A DNA stretch of 64,000 nucleotides, from NCBI RefSeq assembly GCF_009711205.1, contig NZ_WMIG01000001.1, positions 868,001 to 932,000 on the forward strand. Direction: 5' to 3'. Positions 1 to 8,669 of the stretch are shown in pieces. A program made the translations under genes and the position numbers. The notes below the pieces were generated by a model that was given only the letters and a program-made list of their open reading frames with translations, was not told the origin of the DNA and made no database searches. The DNA comes from Paracoccus litorisediminis. Lineage in GTDB: Bacteria > Pseudomonadota > Alphaproteobacteria > Rhodobacterales > Rhodobacteraceae. The first letter of the stretch is position 1, and each line of letters begins with the position of its first letter.

Positions 1-1779
1 ATGCATCGGGGTCTTGCGCAGCGGCTGGAACAGATCGCCGCGCGCCTCGGCCGCGATGGTGCCCAGAGTCAGCGGCGTATAGGGTGGGCGGAACGTGGTG
101 GTGCCGGTCTGCGGGATCGGCTGCTTCAGCGCGGCGGACAGCACGGCAAGGCCGTTGATATTGCTGACCTTACCCTGATCGGTCGCCATGCCCAGAGTGG
201 TGTAGCGCTTGGTATGTTCGACACTGGCATAGCCTTCCTGCGCCGCCAGCTCGACATCCGAGACCTTCACGTCATTCTGGAAATCCAGCCACATCTTGAA
301 CTTCATCGCCTTGGTCGCATTGACCGGCATGACCCAGACCGGCAGCAAGGGCTGTTCGGGTTCGGCCCCGGTGGCCCCGGCGACCAGCAAATCGCCCGCC
401 GCCGCCCCGACCGGGGTCGCCATCGCCGCACCATCGTCGCCGGTCGGCGGACGGCTGGTATCGGGCAGGAACATCGCCTGCGCATCGGACCAGTTCAGCT
501 TGCCGCCGCAATGGCTCCACAGATGCACGACCGGGGACCAGCCGCCGGACATGGCGACGCAATCGGCCTCGATCGTTTCGGACACCTGACCCGCCCCGAC
601 ATGCGAACAGACCTGCACCACCTGAACGCCCTGCCCGCCCTTGACCCCGGCAATGGCGCTGGCGGAAAGGATGCGGATGCCGCGCGCGCGGACAGCCTGA
701 GGAAGCGCGCCCGAAGGGTTGGCGCGGGCGTCGATCACCGCAGGCACCTCAAGCCCGGCATCCAGCGCCGCCAGCGCCGTGCGATAGGCGTCGTCGTTAT
801 TCGTCACCACGACAATGCGCCGCCCCGGCGCCACGGCATAATCCGCGATGAAATCCCGCACGGCCGAGGCCAGCATCACACCGGGCACATCATTGCCGGC
901 AAAGCTCAGCGGACGTTCCAGCGCGCCCGAGGCAACCACCACATGCCCGGCCCGGATGCGCCACAACCGCTGGCGCGGCAGCCCGGCATTCGGATCGTGA
1001 TCGGCCAAGGCCTCGCGCGCGATCAGGTAGCCATGGTCGTAAAGCCCGGTCGCCATCGTATTGCGGCGCAGGGTGACATTCGGCATGGCGCGCAGATCGG
1101 CCAGAGCCGCGTCGATCCGCGACTGGCCATCGGCGTGATCGGTCGGCGTGCGTCCGCCCCAATGCGGGTTCTGTTCCAGAACAGTGACGGTCTTGCCCTG
1201 CCGCCCGGCATCGCGCGCCGCCAGAAGCCCGGCAATGCCGCCACCGACCACAACCAGATCGGCATGGGCATAGGCCTGTTCATAGCTGTCAGGATCGGCC
1301 TCGGTCGGGGCCTTGCCCAGACCGGCCGAGCGGCGGATCACCGGCTCGAACACATGTTTCCAGAACGGGCGGGGATGGATGAAGGTCTTGTAATAGAAGC
1401 CCGCCGGCAGGAATCGATACAGCCAGTTGTTCACCGCGCCCACATCGACATTCAGGCTGGGCCAGCAATTCTGGCTGGTCGTGACCATGCCCGCGACAAG
1501 CGCCGTGGTGGTGGCGCGCTGGTTCGGCTCAAACCTGCCGCCCTGCCCCAGTCCCAGGAGCGCGTTCGGTTCCTCGGCGCCTGAGGCCAGAGGTCCGCGC
1601 GGGCGATGATACTTGAAGCTGCGCCCCATCATCAGCTGACCGCTGGCCAGCAGGGCCGAGGCCAGCGTATCGCCCCGCAGCCCGCGCAGGTGGCGACCGT
1701 CGAAACGGAAGGGCAGCGGATAGGCGCGGTCGATCAGGCGGCCGCCGCGGGACAGGCGGAAGGGTCCGTTATCGCTCAT
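1..1779 (-). CDS. soxA: Sarcosine oxidase alpha subunit (5' part, runs off left edge)
   Basis: This is the large subunit of heterotetrameric sarcosine oxidase, which oxidises sarcosine to glycine and passes the C1 unit to tetrahydrofolate or releases formaldehyde. The first 593 residues are present and the frame is still open at base 1. The N-terminus carries a ferredoxin-like domain (residues about 1-100, with RSFKYHRPRG and EEPNAL). A dinucleotide-binding fold follows, with the glycine-rich VVVGGGIAGLLAARD near residues 176-190, and a second Rossmann half lies near residues 290-330. The C-terminal folate-binding aminomethyltransferase domain is only just beginning. The ATG overlaps the soxD stop in an ATGA, so the two are translationally coupled. 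The soxB-soxD-soxA order is typical, and soxG is expected beyond the window. Confidence 0.95.
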   Translation of the reverse strand, partial: MSDNGPFRLSRGGRLIDRAYPLPFRFDGRHLRGLRGDTLASALLASGQLMMGRSFKYHRPRGPLASGAEEPNALLGLGQGGRFEPNQRATTTALVAGMVTTSQNCWPSLNVDVGAVNNWLYRFLPAGFYYKTFIHPRPFWKHVFEPVIRRSAGLGKAPTEADPDSYEQAYAHADLVVVGGGIAGLLAARDAGRQGKTVTVLEQNPHWGGRTPTDHADGQSRIDAALADLRAMPNVTLRRNTMATGLYDHGYLIAREALADHDPNAGLPRQRLWRIRAGHVVVASGALERPLSFAGNDVPGVMLASAVRDFIADYAVAPGRRIVVVTNNDDAYRTALAALDAGLEVPAVIDARANPSGALPQAVRARGIRILSASAIAGVKGGQGVQVVQVCSHVGAGQVSETIEADCVAMSGGWSPVVHLWSHCGGKLNWSDAQAMFLPDTSRPPTGDDGAAMATPVGAAAGDLLVAGATGAEPEQPLLPVWVMPVNATKAMKFKMWLDFQNDVKVSDVELAAQEGYASVEHTKRYTTLGMATDQGKVSNINGLAVLSAALKQPIPQTGTTTFRPPYTPLTLGTIAAEARGDLFQPLRKTPMH

Positions 1780-2132
1780 TCGGTCAGGCTTTCGGCAGGC
1801 GAGGTTTCGGTCCAGTCAGGCGTCCAATCCGGGCGCTTGGCGCGGATGGCGGCAACGATCTCGGGGGTGGGATGCGGGTTCTGCGCCTTGTAGGTGCCGA
1901 ACACCTCAAGCGTGGCGGTGCAGCGCGCGGCCAGAAACCACTTGCCGCAGCCATAGGCGTGGCGCCAGCGCTCGAAATGCACGCCCTTGGGGTTCTTGCG
2001 CGCGAACAGGTAGGATTCGAAATCCTCGTCGCTCGCCCCAGGGCCAAAGCGTTTCAGATGCGCCTCGCCACCCGGAGCAAGCTCGGTCTCCTCGGCGCGG
2101 ATGCCGCAGCAGGGACAGGTCAGGGTCAGCAT
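1776..2132 (-). CDS. soxD: Sarcosine oxidase delta subunit
   Basis: This is the small zinc-binding subunit of heterotetrameric sarcosine oxidase, 118 aa. The N-terminus has the cysteine cluster TCPCCG (Cys6, Cys8, Cys9), followed by the family block FESYLFARKNPKG and the HAYGCGKWF motif. A GTG at 2135 is in frame, but the ATG at 2132 is preferred because AAGGAG sits about seven bases before it. The stop overlaps the soxA start (ATGA). It lies between a small membrane-protein gene and soxA in the minus-strand sox cluster. Confidence 0.95.
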   Translation of the reverse strand: MLTLTCPCCGIRAEETELAPGGEAHLKRFGPGASDEDFESYLFARKNPKGVHFERWRHAYGCGKWFLAARCTATLEVFGTYKAQNPHPTPEIVAAIRAKRPDWTPDWTETSPAESLTE

Positions 2133-2338
2133 CACTCACTCCTTGCGTGACAGGCGCGCATGGTCAGTCGCGCCAAGGCCATGGGCCGGACGCGGGTGGG
2201 GTTCTGGACATGGGAAAACAGTTCAGGCCGGGTGCTGCTGGCCATAGGCGCAGGCTGCGTCACGACGGGCATTATCCGCCAGCGCGCAATCCCGACTTTA
2301 CGCGGGCCGATGTGGATCAGCCGCGCCGCAATGTCGAC

Positions 2339-2359
2339 CGAGGGGCGGAAAGCCCCTCG
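2339..2359 (-). terminator. Hairpin downstream of the small membrane-protein gene
   Basis: An 8-bp perfect stem (CGAGGGGC/GCCCCTCG) with a GGAAA loop lies about 25 bases after the stop of the minus-strand gene at 2385-2699 and before soxD. On the minus strand no T-run follows it. It may be an attenuator, an RNA-stability element or a weak terminator rather than a full stop. The rest of the gap from 2133 to 2384 holds no convincing gene. Confidence 0.35.
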
Positions 2360-2384
2360 ATCCTTGTTTAATGCCGCAGCGCGA

Positions 2385-2699
2385 TCAGTTCGCGGGCGGG
2401 GTGGTGCCAGCCGGAGCAGGCGTTGCCGGAGCAGCAGGCTCGGCAGGCGTCGCCGGTTCGGCAGGGGTTGCGGGTGCGGCCGGAGCAGGCTCGGCCGGTG
2501 CGGGCGTGGTCGTGGCCGGAGCGGCGGGCTCGACGCTGACAGCGCCATCGGTCGTAGCCGGCGCAGGGGTCGTGACGGCGCCGTTATCGACCGGTGCGGT
2601 CGGCTCGGTCGAGCCGGACATGTACCAGTAGATGACGGCCAGCACGACGATGATGGCGCCGATGATGAGCCACAGATTGCTCTTGTTTTGTTCGGCCAT
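2385..2699 (-). CDS. Small single-pass membrane protein with Ala/Pro/Thr-rich tail
   Basis: This 104-aa protein has a short charged N-terminus (MAEQNKSN). One transmembrane helix follows (residues about 9-27, LWLIIGAIIVVLAVIYWYM), then a roughly 75-residue low-complexity tail of Ala, Pro, Thr and Glu with PATPAEP-type repeats. It has a good ribosome site (AAGGAG about ten bases before the ATG). The tail probably lies outside the membrane as a flexible spacer. I do not recognise a family beyond short membrane proteins of this composition. It sits between soxB and soxD, a position not occupied in the usual sox operon. No function is assigned. Confidence 0.75.
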   Translation of the reverse strand: MAEQNKSNLWLIIGAIIVVLAVIYWYMSGSTEPTAPVDNGAVTTPAPATTDGAVSVEPAAPATTTPAPAEPAPAAPATPAEPATPAEPAAPATPAPAGTTPPAN

Positions 2700-2829
2700 G
2701 AAGAAAACTCCTTGGTCATGGTGACGTGCGGGACCAATGCACTATTCCGCCAAGAGTTCCATTGAAATCGCAGCATTTTTCTTGCGCCGTCACGATTGGC
2801 GGAAAGCCGCCCGCAGATTTCCTGCCGGA

Positions 2830-4104
2830 TCAATGCGCCACCCCCGCTGCCACGCTTTCGTCGATGAAGCGCCCCTCGCGGAAACGGTTCAGCCCGAAAT
2901 CGGCAGCCAGAGGCCCCGGTTGACCCTTGGCCACCAGTTCCGCCATGGCCCAGCCCGAGCCGGGGATGGCCTTGAACCCGCCCGTGCCCCAGCCGCAGTT
3001 CACGAAGATATTCTCGACCGGCGTCGTCGACAGGATGGGTGAGCGGTCGCCGGTCATGTCGACGATCCCGCCCCATTGCCGCAGCATCTTCAGCCGCGAC
3101 AGCATCGGGAAGGTCTCGATCAGGGCGCGGATGGTTTCCTCGACATGCTGCCACGAGCCGCGCTGGGAATAGTTGTTGAAGCCGTCGGTGCCGCCGCCAA
3201 TCACCATCTCGCCCTTGTCGGATTGCGACAGGTAGCCATGGACGGTGTTGGCCATGATCACCAGATCGCAGCAGGGCTTGATCGGCTCGCTGACCAGCGC
3301 CTGCAGCGCCATCGATTCGATCGGCAGCCGGAAGCCCGCCTTCTCTGCCAGAACCGAGGAATGGCCCGCGACCACCAGCGCCAGTTTGTCGCATTCGATG
3401 CGGCCCTTGCCGGTGTTCACGGCGCGGACGCGACCGGATTCGGTCTCGATCCCGGTCATTTCGCAATTCTGGATAATATGCATGCCCATGGCGGAACAGG
3501 CCCGCGCATAGCCCCATGCCACGGCATCGTGCCGCGCGGTGCCGCCGCGTTCCTGATACAGCCCGCCAAGAACCGGATAGCGCGGCCCATCGATATTGAT
3601 GATCGGCAGCATCTTCTTGATGCGTTCGGGCGTGACCCATTCGGTCGAGACATTCTGCAACTGGTTGGCATAGACCGTGCGCTTGTAGCCGCGAACCTCA
3701 TGTTCGGTCTGGGCCAGCATCAGCAAGCCGCGCGGGCTGAACATGACGTTGTAGTTCAGGTCCTGCGACAGGTTTTCATACAGCTTCAGCGCCTTGTCAT
3801 AGATCGCCGCCGAGGGGTCCTGCAGGTAGTTCGAGCGGATGATGGTGGTGTTGCGCCCGGTATTGCCGCCACCCAGCCAGCCCTTTTCGATGATCGCGAT
3901 ATCGGTGATGCCGAAATTCTTGCCAAGGTAATAGGCCGTGGCCAGCCCGTGCCCGCCCGCGCCGACGATAACGACCTGATACTTCTTCTTCGGCTCGGGG
4001 CTGGCCCAGGCGCGTTTCCAGCCGGAATGCAGGCGCATCGCCTCGCGCGCGATGGCAAAGACCGAATAGCGGCCGGTGCTTTTCGATGCGGGATTGGCGG
4101 ACAT
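2830..4104 (-). CDS. soxB: Sarcosine oxidase beta subunit
   Basis: This is the flavin-binding catalytic subunit of heterotetrameric sarcosine oxidase, 424 aa. The FAD-binding motif VVIVGAGGHGLATAYYLGKNF lies near the N-terminus, after a family-typical segment (REAMRLHSGWKRAWASPEPKK). A later His in GGTARHDAVAWG is the likely covalent-FMN position in this family, though I recall this rather than derive it. The C-terminal FAD closure is VNCGWGTGGFKAIPGSG. The ATG at 4104 has AAAGG upstream. A TTG six codons earlier is in frame but lacks a ribosome site. The gene is first in the visible sox cluster and is divergent from ccmI across 196 bases that must hold both promoters. Confidence 0.95.
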   Translation of the reverse strand: MSANPASKSTGRYSVFAIAREAMRLHSGWKRAWASPEPKKKYQVVIVGAGGHGLATAYYLGKNFGITDIAIIEKGWLGGGNTGRNTTIIRSNYLQDPSAAIYDKALKLYENLSQDLNYNVMFSPRGLLMLAQTEHEVRGYKRTVYANQLQNVSTEWVTPERIKKMLPIINIDGPRYPVLGGLYQERGGTARHDAVAWGYARACSAMGMHIIQNCEMTGIETESGRVRAVNTGKGRIECDKLALVVAGHSSVLAEKAGFRLPIESMALQALVSEPIKPCCDLVIMANTVHGYLSQSDKGEMVIGGGTDGFNNYSQRGSWQHVEETIRALIETFPMLSRLKMLRQWGGIVDMTGDRSPILSTTPVENIFVNCGWGTGGFKAIPGSGWAMAELVAKGQPGPLAADFGLNRFREGRFIDESVAAGVAH

Positions 4105-4300
4105 GGGGCGTGACCTTTGCAAAAGACTCGGTCAGCAGAGTGGATTTTCGCGAGGCGTCCGGCAAGTCAGGCCTGCGACGGGCCAATTGTCGAATTGCGA
4201 CAGGGAGCGGCGCAGATCTTCCGCACGGCCGCTCGCGCCACATTGACTTTTTCCGCGCCTCCGGAACGGATAGAAGACGGGGGCGCCATGGGAGTATGCG

Positions 4301-5533
4301 ATGTTCTGGATGATCTGCGCGGCTTTGTCGGCCATCGTTGCGATTGCGATTGCCGCACCGCTGCTGCGTCGCCGCGCGGCGGGCGAACAGCCTGCTGCCG
4401 CCTATGACCTGCGGATCTATCGCGACCAGCTGCGCGAGGTCGAACGCGATCTGGAGCGCCGCGTCGTCGAACCCGCCGAGGCCGAGCGCCTGCGCAATGA
4501 AATCGGCCGCAAGGTTCTGGCCGCCGACCGCGCGCTGGCGACGGAAACCGCCTCGGGCCGCACAGCCGGTGGTCCGGTGGCGCTGGCGGTCCTGGGCCTG
4601 CTGCTGTTGGGAACGGTGCTGCTCTATCGGCATCTGGGCTCGCCCGACATGCCGGACGAACCCATCGGCACCCGCATCGCGCATGCCGAGGCCAATTACG
4701 CCAACCGCCCCAGTCAGGCCGAGGCCGAAAAGGCCGCGCCGAAACCCGAACGCGCCCAACCCGATGCGGATTATGCCGCGCTGATCGAACAGCTGCGCGC
4801 GACCGTCGCCAAGAATCCCGACGATCAGCGCGGGCAGGAATTGCTGGCCCAGCACGAGGAACGTCTGGGCAATCTGGTCGCCGCCAAGGAGGCGCAGACC
4901 CGGCTGATCGCGCTGCGCGGCGACAAGGCTTCGGCTGCCGATTACACCCGTCTTGCCGGACTGACGATCGAGGCCGCGGGTGGCCTGATCACCCGCGAAG
5001 CCGAGGACCATCTGGACCGCGCGCTTGTCTTGGACCCGATGGAACAACAGGCACGCTTCCTGTCAGGCCTCTTGCAGATCCAGAGCGGCCGCCCCGATCT
5101 GGCCTTCCCGATCTGGTCGCATCTGCTGGTCGAGGATATCGACAATGCGCCCTGGCACGGGCTGGTTCGTGCCTCGATCAAGGATCTGGCCTGGTTCGCA
5201 GGCGTGCCCGATTACACGCCGCCCGACCAGCAATCCGCCCCACAGCCCGGCGCGCTGCCCGGCCCGGATGCCGAAACGATGGCAGCGGCGCAGGACATGA
5301 CCCCCGAAGACCGTCAGCAGATGATCCAAGGCATGGTCAAGGGGCTGGAATCGCGGCTGGCGACGCAGGGTGGCACGCCCGAGGAATGGGCGCGGCTGAT
5401 TTCCGCCCTTGTCGTCCTTGGCCAAAAGGATCATGCGCAGGACATCCTGGGCGAGGCGCGGACGCGTTTCGCCTCAATCCCCGAGGCGCTCGCCACCATC
5501 GAGGCCGCGGGCAAGCAATCGGGACTGCAATGA
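4301..5533 (+). CDS. ccmI: Cytochrome c biogenesis protein CcmI
   Basis: This is a membrane-anchored apocytochrome c chaperone of the cytochrome c maturation system I, presenting apocytochrome to the haem lyase. The 410-aa protein begins with a transmembrane helix (residues about 2-18). A coiled leucine/arginine-rich loop follows ([32 protein letters not shown]), then a second transmembrane helix (about residues 93-108). A periplasmic TPR-like region comes after it ([18 protein letters not shown] repeats and [11 protein letters not shown]). This two-helix plus TPR layout is diagnostic. GGGAG lies six bases before the ATG. The stop overlaps the ruvX start by ATGA, an arrangement common in Rhodobacterales and well away from the other ccm genes. 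Confidence 0.9.
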   Translation: MFWMICAALSAIVAIAIAAPLLRRRAAGEQPAAAYDLRIYRDQLREVERDLERRVVEPAEAERLRNEIGRKVLAADRALATETASGRTAGGPVALAVLGLLLLGTVLLYRHLGSPDMPDEPIGTRIAHAEANYANRPSQAEAEKAAPKPERAQPDADYAALIEQLRATVAKNPDDQRGQELLAQHEERLGNLVAAKEAQTRLIALRGDKASAADYTRLAGLTIEAAGGLITREAEDHLDRALVLDPMEQQARFLSGLLQIQSGRPDLAFPIWSHLLVEDIDNAPWHGLVRASIKDLAWFAGVPDYTPPDQQSAPQPGALPGPDAETMAAAQDMTPEDRQQMIQGMVKGLESRLATQGGTPEEWARLISALVVLGQKDHAQDILGEARTRFASIPEALATIEAAGKQSGLQ

Positions 5534-5997
5534 TCTGCGAGACGATCGAGGAATTCGCCGCCGCCCTGCCGCGCACCGGCGCCATCGCCGGGCTGGATCT
5601 GGGCACCAAGACCATCGGCGTCGCGGTCAGTGACGGGTTGCGCAGCGTCGCCTCGCCGCTGACGGTGATCCGACGGGTCAAGTTCACGCTGGACGCCGAG
5701 GCGCTGCTGAAGATCGTCGCGGATCGCGCGCTGGTCGGGCTGGTTCTGGGCCTGCCGCGCAATATGGACGGGTCAGAGGGACCGCGAGCACAATCCACCC
5801 GCGCCTTTGTCCGCAATCTTGAACGCCTGACACCGCTGCCGATCAGCTATTGGGACGAACGCCTGTCCACCGTCGCCGCCGAACGCGCCCTGCTGGAGGG
5901 CGACACCTCGCGCAAACGCCGCGCCGAGGTCATCGATCAGGTCGCGGCGGGCTATATCCTGCAAGGCGCGCTGGACCGGTTGAGTTTTCTGGGCTGA
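5530..5997 (+). CDS. ruvX: Putative pre-16S rRNA nuclease / Holliday junction resolvase-like YqgF
   Basis: This RNase H-fold nuclease of the YqgF/RuvX family is 155 aa and acts in 16S rRNA 5'-end maturation or junction processing. The conserved [15 protein letters not shown] carries the first catalytic Asp. [31 protein letters not shown] and the terminal [12 protein letters not shown] are all present. The start is set by the ATGA overlap with ccmI; in-frame upstream starts would lie inside ccmI. A strong terminator follows. Confidence 0.93.
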   Translation: MICETIEEFAAALPRTGAIAGLDLGTKTIGVAVSDGLRSVASPLTVIRRVKFTLDAEALLKIVADRALVGLVLGLPRNMDGSEGPRAQSTRAFVRNLERLTPLPISYWDERLSTVAAERALLEGDTSRKRRAEVIDQVAAGYILQGALDRLSFLG

Positions 5998-6014
5998 GCC
6001 TCGCGTGACGTGCG

Positions 6015-6041
6015 AAAGCGGCCCTTGCGGGCCGCTTTTTT
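6015..6041 (+). terminator. Rho-independent terminator after ruvX
   Basis: A stem AAAGCGGCCC/GGGCCGCTTT with a TTGC loop is followed by a run of T. It lies 17 bases after the ruvX stop and before the convergent gene ending at 6054. On the minus strand the stem also ends in a short T-run, so it may work weakly in both directions. Confidence 0.9.
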
Positions 6042-6053
6042 CTTTGCCGAAGA

Positions 6054-8231
6054 TCAGTTCGAAGCCGTCTGCGTGCCCAGCGGGAAGGACCACAGGAAGG
6101 TCTCGCCCGAGGCATCGTCGACGCCGTCATTGTCGGTCACGGTCCAGACCAGCCCATCCGGGGTGATCGCCATGCCCTCGACCTTGTCCTGAACATAGCC
6201 GTTCCACTGCTTCAGGTCGGGGATCAGGTCGCGGACGACCTGCTTTTCGACCAGCGGCAGATCGCCACCCAGCGCGGCAGGGGCCAGCCCGTCCAGGGCC
6301 ACCTTGGTCACCTGCTTCAGCTTGGCCGCCTGACCGATCAGGTTGTCGCGCTCGACCAGATAGATGTCGCCATCATGGATGGTCAGTTCCGACAGACCGA
6401 CCCAGCCTTCGCCCTGCTCCAGCGGATAGCGGACGCCCGCCCATTCGCTGGTGGCAGGATCGAAGCGCAGCAGTTTTGCCTGCCCCTTGGGATCGTCCTT
6501 CCATTCGCGCTGGACGGCCATCCACAGCGCGCCGTCCGATGCCAGCGCGATGCCCTCAAGCCCGAAACGGGTCGAACCGGCAACCAGATCGGTGGGCAGC
6601 TCGATGCTTTGCTGGACCGCGCCCTGCGCATCGACATTCAGGATCTGATGCGGGATTTCCTTTTCCGGATTGCCTTCGCTGGCCAGCCAGAAGCCACCCT
6701 TGCCGTCAGCGGTGATGCCTTCCAGATCCAGCTTTTCGGCGGGCTTGCCGTCCTTGGTGACGATCATGCGAGAGGTGATGCGGGCGGGCGTGGTCCCGGT
6801 CTCGATACGATAGATCGAGGGTTCCGCCGCATAGGCGCTGTCGCTGACCGCATGGACGACGGTCGCATCCTGCGGATCGACGGTCAGGCCCGACAGCGCG
6901 CCCCAGCCGATCAGCTGATCGCCGGTCGAGACGATCGTCGGATAAGCGGGCGTGCCGTCAGTGCGGGCATAGATCATCACATGCGAGCGGGCGGCGCCGT
7001 CCTCGCCCAGATCGGTCTCATTGGCGCTGGCAAACAGGCCGCGCGCGGGGATGGCAACCAACCCCTCCGGCCCGATGCCCGAGGGCAGGATCTGGGTCAG
7101 CTTCGGCTGGGCGGGATTGGCCACGTCATAGACGCCGATGGCGCTGCCGCGTTCCGAACCGACGAACAGCAACTTTTTCCCGTCGAACTCGGCATATTTC
7201 AGCGCCTCGGGCTCAACGCCCTTCTTGCCCGAGCGGCCCTCGGGGTAATGGCCGATGCGGACCAGCGCATGTTCGAACTCGGCGCCGGACTCATAGGCGA
7301 CCGAACCGTCGCGCTTCCAGATGGTGAAGCCGCGCGAGCCGCCCTTCCAGTCGCCTTCATTCGCGGTGGCGAAGTGGTCATTGTCCAACCATGCGACGGT
7401 ATCGGGTTCGCGCGGCACGGCGGTCAGGCTGCCGGTAAAGTTCAGCTTGCCGTCCTTTTCCGTATCGACGCCCGCCAGATCGACCGCGCCCGCGCTGAAA
7501 TGCGAGGCCACCTTGCCATCGGCACCGATCACCACGATGTGGTTGTTTTCCTGAAGCGTGACGACCAGATCGCCATTGGCGTTGAAGTCCAGATATTCGG
7601 GCTCGGGGTCCTCGGGGGCGATTTCAGCCAGCCCGGTCAGTTCAACGACCTGCTTTCCGGCGCAATCGACTTGCCCGTCCTTGATCGGCAGGCGGGTGAC
7701 GAAACCCGCCGGCATCTGGGGCAGAGCGCCGTCATTCACCTCTTCGTCGCGCTCATTCTCGATCGCGACGGCCAGCCAGTCGCCCTTGGGCGACAGCGCC
7801 ACCGAATCGGGCTGCCCGCCCAGATCGCAGCTGGCGATCACGGATTTGGACGCCAGATCTACCGAACGCAGCACGCCCGAGGGCTGGGTGAAGCTTTCCG
7901 AGGTATTCACGCCGACAAAGGCCGTCCCGCCCAGCACCACAGTCGTGGTCGGCTCGCCATCCATCGGGATATTGCCAAGGGGTTTGGGCGCGGCGGGATC
8001 GGTGATGTCGATCAGCCCGATCGCGTTCAGCGGGCTGTCGGAATAGATCAGCTCCATGCCATCGGCGGTCGCAGTCATGATCTCGGCCGAGGTGGCGCGG
8101 GCGCGGTCCTCGCCATCGGCCATGTTGTCGGCGGTGGCAAAGCTGGCGATGCGGTTGAAAACCGGCTCGGCGACGGCGGGCGATGCAGCCGCCAGCGCAA
8201 CAAGCGAGCAGAGGGTCAGGCGAAACGTCAT
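6054..8231 (-). CDS. Secreted esterase-like activity of phytase family protein
   Basis: This 725-aa exported protein has a clear signal peptide (MTFRLTLCSLVALAAASPAVA, cleavage before EP). The first half looks like a YncE-type beta-propeller (repeats such as SVALSPKGDWLAVAIENERDE and GVYDVANPAQPKLTQILPSGIGPEGL). The second half carries the phytase-esterase-like signature (KLDLEGITADGKGGFWLASEG, RFGLEGIALASDGALWMAVQ, KVEGMAITPDGLVWTVTDNDG), a family with proposed phosphoesterase or esterase activity. GAGGAAAT precedes the ATG at 8231. Longer in-frame starts lie outside the signal peptide. The gene stands alone between ruvX (convergent) and cbpM. A Pho-box-like array lies upstream at 8279-8317, which would fit phosphate-starvation control. 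The substrate is unknown. Confidence 0.85.
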   Translation of the reverse strand: MTFRLTLCSLVALAAASPAVAEPVFNRIASFATADNMADGEDRARATSAEIMTATADGMELIYSDSPLNAIGLIDITDPAAPKPLGNIPMDGEPTTTVVLGGTAFVGVNTSESFTQPSGVLRSVDLASKSVIASCDLGGQPDSVALSPKGDWLAVAIENERDEEVNDGALPQMPAGFVTRLPIKDGQVDCAGKQVVELTGLAEIAPEDPEPEYLDFNANGDLVVTLQENNHIVVIGADGKVASHFSAGAVDLAGVDTEKDGKLNFTGSLTAVPREPDTVAWLDNDHFATANEGDWKGGSRGFTIWKRDGSVAYESGAEFEHALVRIGHYPEGRSGKKGVEPEALKYAEFDGKKLLFVGSERGSAIGVYDVANPAQPKLTQILPSGIGPEGLVAIPARGLFASANETDLGEDGAARSHVMIYARTDGTPAYPTIVSTGDQLIGWGALSGLTVDPQDATVVHAVSDSAYAAEPSIYRIETGTTPARITSRMIVTKDGKPAEKLDLEGITADGKGGFWLASEGNPEKEIPHQILNVDAQGAVQQSIELPTDLVAGSTRFGLEGIALASDGALWMAVQREWKDDPKGQAKLLRFDPATSEWAGVRYPLEQGEGWVGLSELTIHDGDIYLVERDNLIGQAAKLKQVTKVALDGLAPAALGGDLPLVEKQVVRDLIPDLKQWNGYVQDKVEGMAITPDGLVWTVTDNDGVDDASGETFLWSFPLGTQTASN

Positions 8232-8278
8232 GATTTCCTCGGGGGTTGGCAAGGTCCCCGCGGATGTGGCGCGCGCAT

Positions 8279-8317
8279 GTAACATGGCCTTGAAGGCCGG
8301 GTGACGCTTGGGTGACG
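8279..8317 (-). promoter_or_regulatory. 11-bp periodic direct repeats resembling a Pho box
   Basis: On the minus strand four hexamers lie exactly 11 bases apart: CGTCAC (8317-8312), CGTCAC (8306-8301), CTTCAA (8295-8290) and TGTTAC (8284-8279). The spacing matches the tandem 7-bp/4-bp organisation of PhoB sites (consensus CTGTCAT), and the first two units are identical. The array lies 48-86 bases before the start of the phytase-like gene, a normal activator position. The match to consensus is partial, so this is a candidate only. Confidence 0.35.
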
Positions 8318-8318
8318 T

Positions 8319-8669
8319 TTAGTCCCGACGGACGACCCGCACCTCTCGGATCGCGGTTTTCAGGCGGATGCGGGTTTCGGCGGGCTCGCGCGCCACGGCG
8401 TCCAGAATTGCACGCATGTCGCCGCGTAGCCCGTGCAACTGATCGACCAGCGACAGGACCAACGCCAGCGCCTCATCGTCCAGATGGTAGCCCTCGGACA
8501 GATCGACCACCAGATGCAGCCGGGCGATGTCCAGATCGCGAAACAGCGGGCCGCTTTCGGACTGCACCGGCTGGACGACGCCGCTGCTGATATAGGTCTC
8601 CAACTGCTCGCGGGTCATCTCGGGCAGTTCGATCAGGGTTTCGGTCAGGGTGTAATGCCTGCGCGTCAT
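8319..8669 (-). CDS. cbpM: Chaperone modulator CbpM
   Basis: This 116-aa MerR-like helical protein belongs to the CbpM family, which binds the J-domain of CbpA and restrains its co-chaperone activity. The N-terminal segment YTLTETLIELPEMTREQLETYISSGVVQP resembles a degenerate winged-helix recognition unit, and the DLDIARLHLVVDLSEGYHLDDEALALVLSLVDQLHGLR block is family-typical. Its start overlaps the cbpA stop (ATGA at 8666-8669), the usual cbpA-cbpM arrangement. Confidence 0.88.
   Translation of the reverse strand: MTRRHYTLTETLIELPEMTREQLETYISSGVVQPVQSESGPLFRDLDIARLHLVVDLSEGYHLDDEALALVLSLVDQLHGLRGDMRAILDAVAREPAETRIRLKTAIREVRVVRRD

Noticed and set aside
1..1584. A long plus-strand frame over soxA, and a similar one over the phytase-like gene (6375-8282).
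   Set aside because: Both are antisense shadows of strong minus-strand genes with clear family motifs.
2400..2530. Low-complexity GGCAGG/GTTGCC-like DNA that could be taken for a tandem repeat element.
   Set aside because: It encodes the Ala/Pro/Thr tail of the minus-strand small protein and needs no separate explanation.
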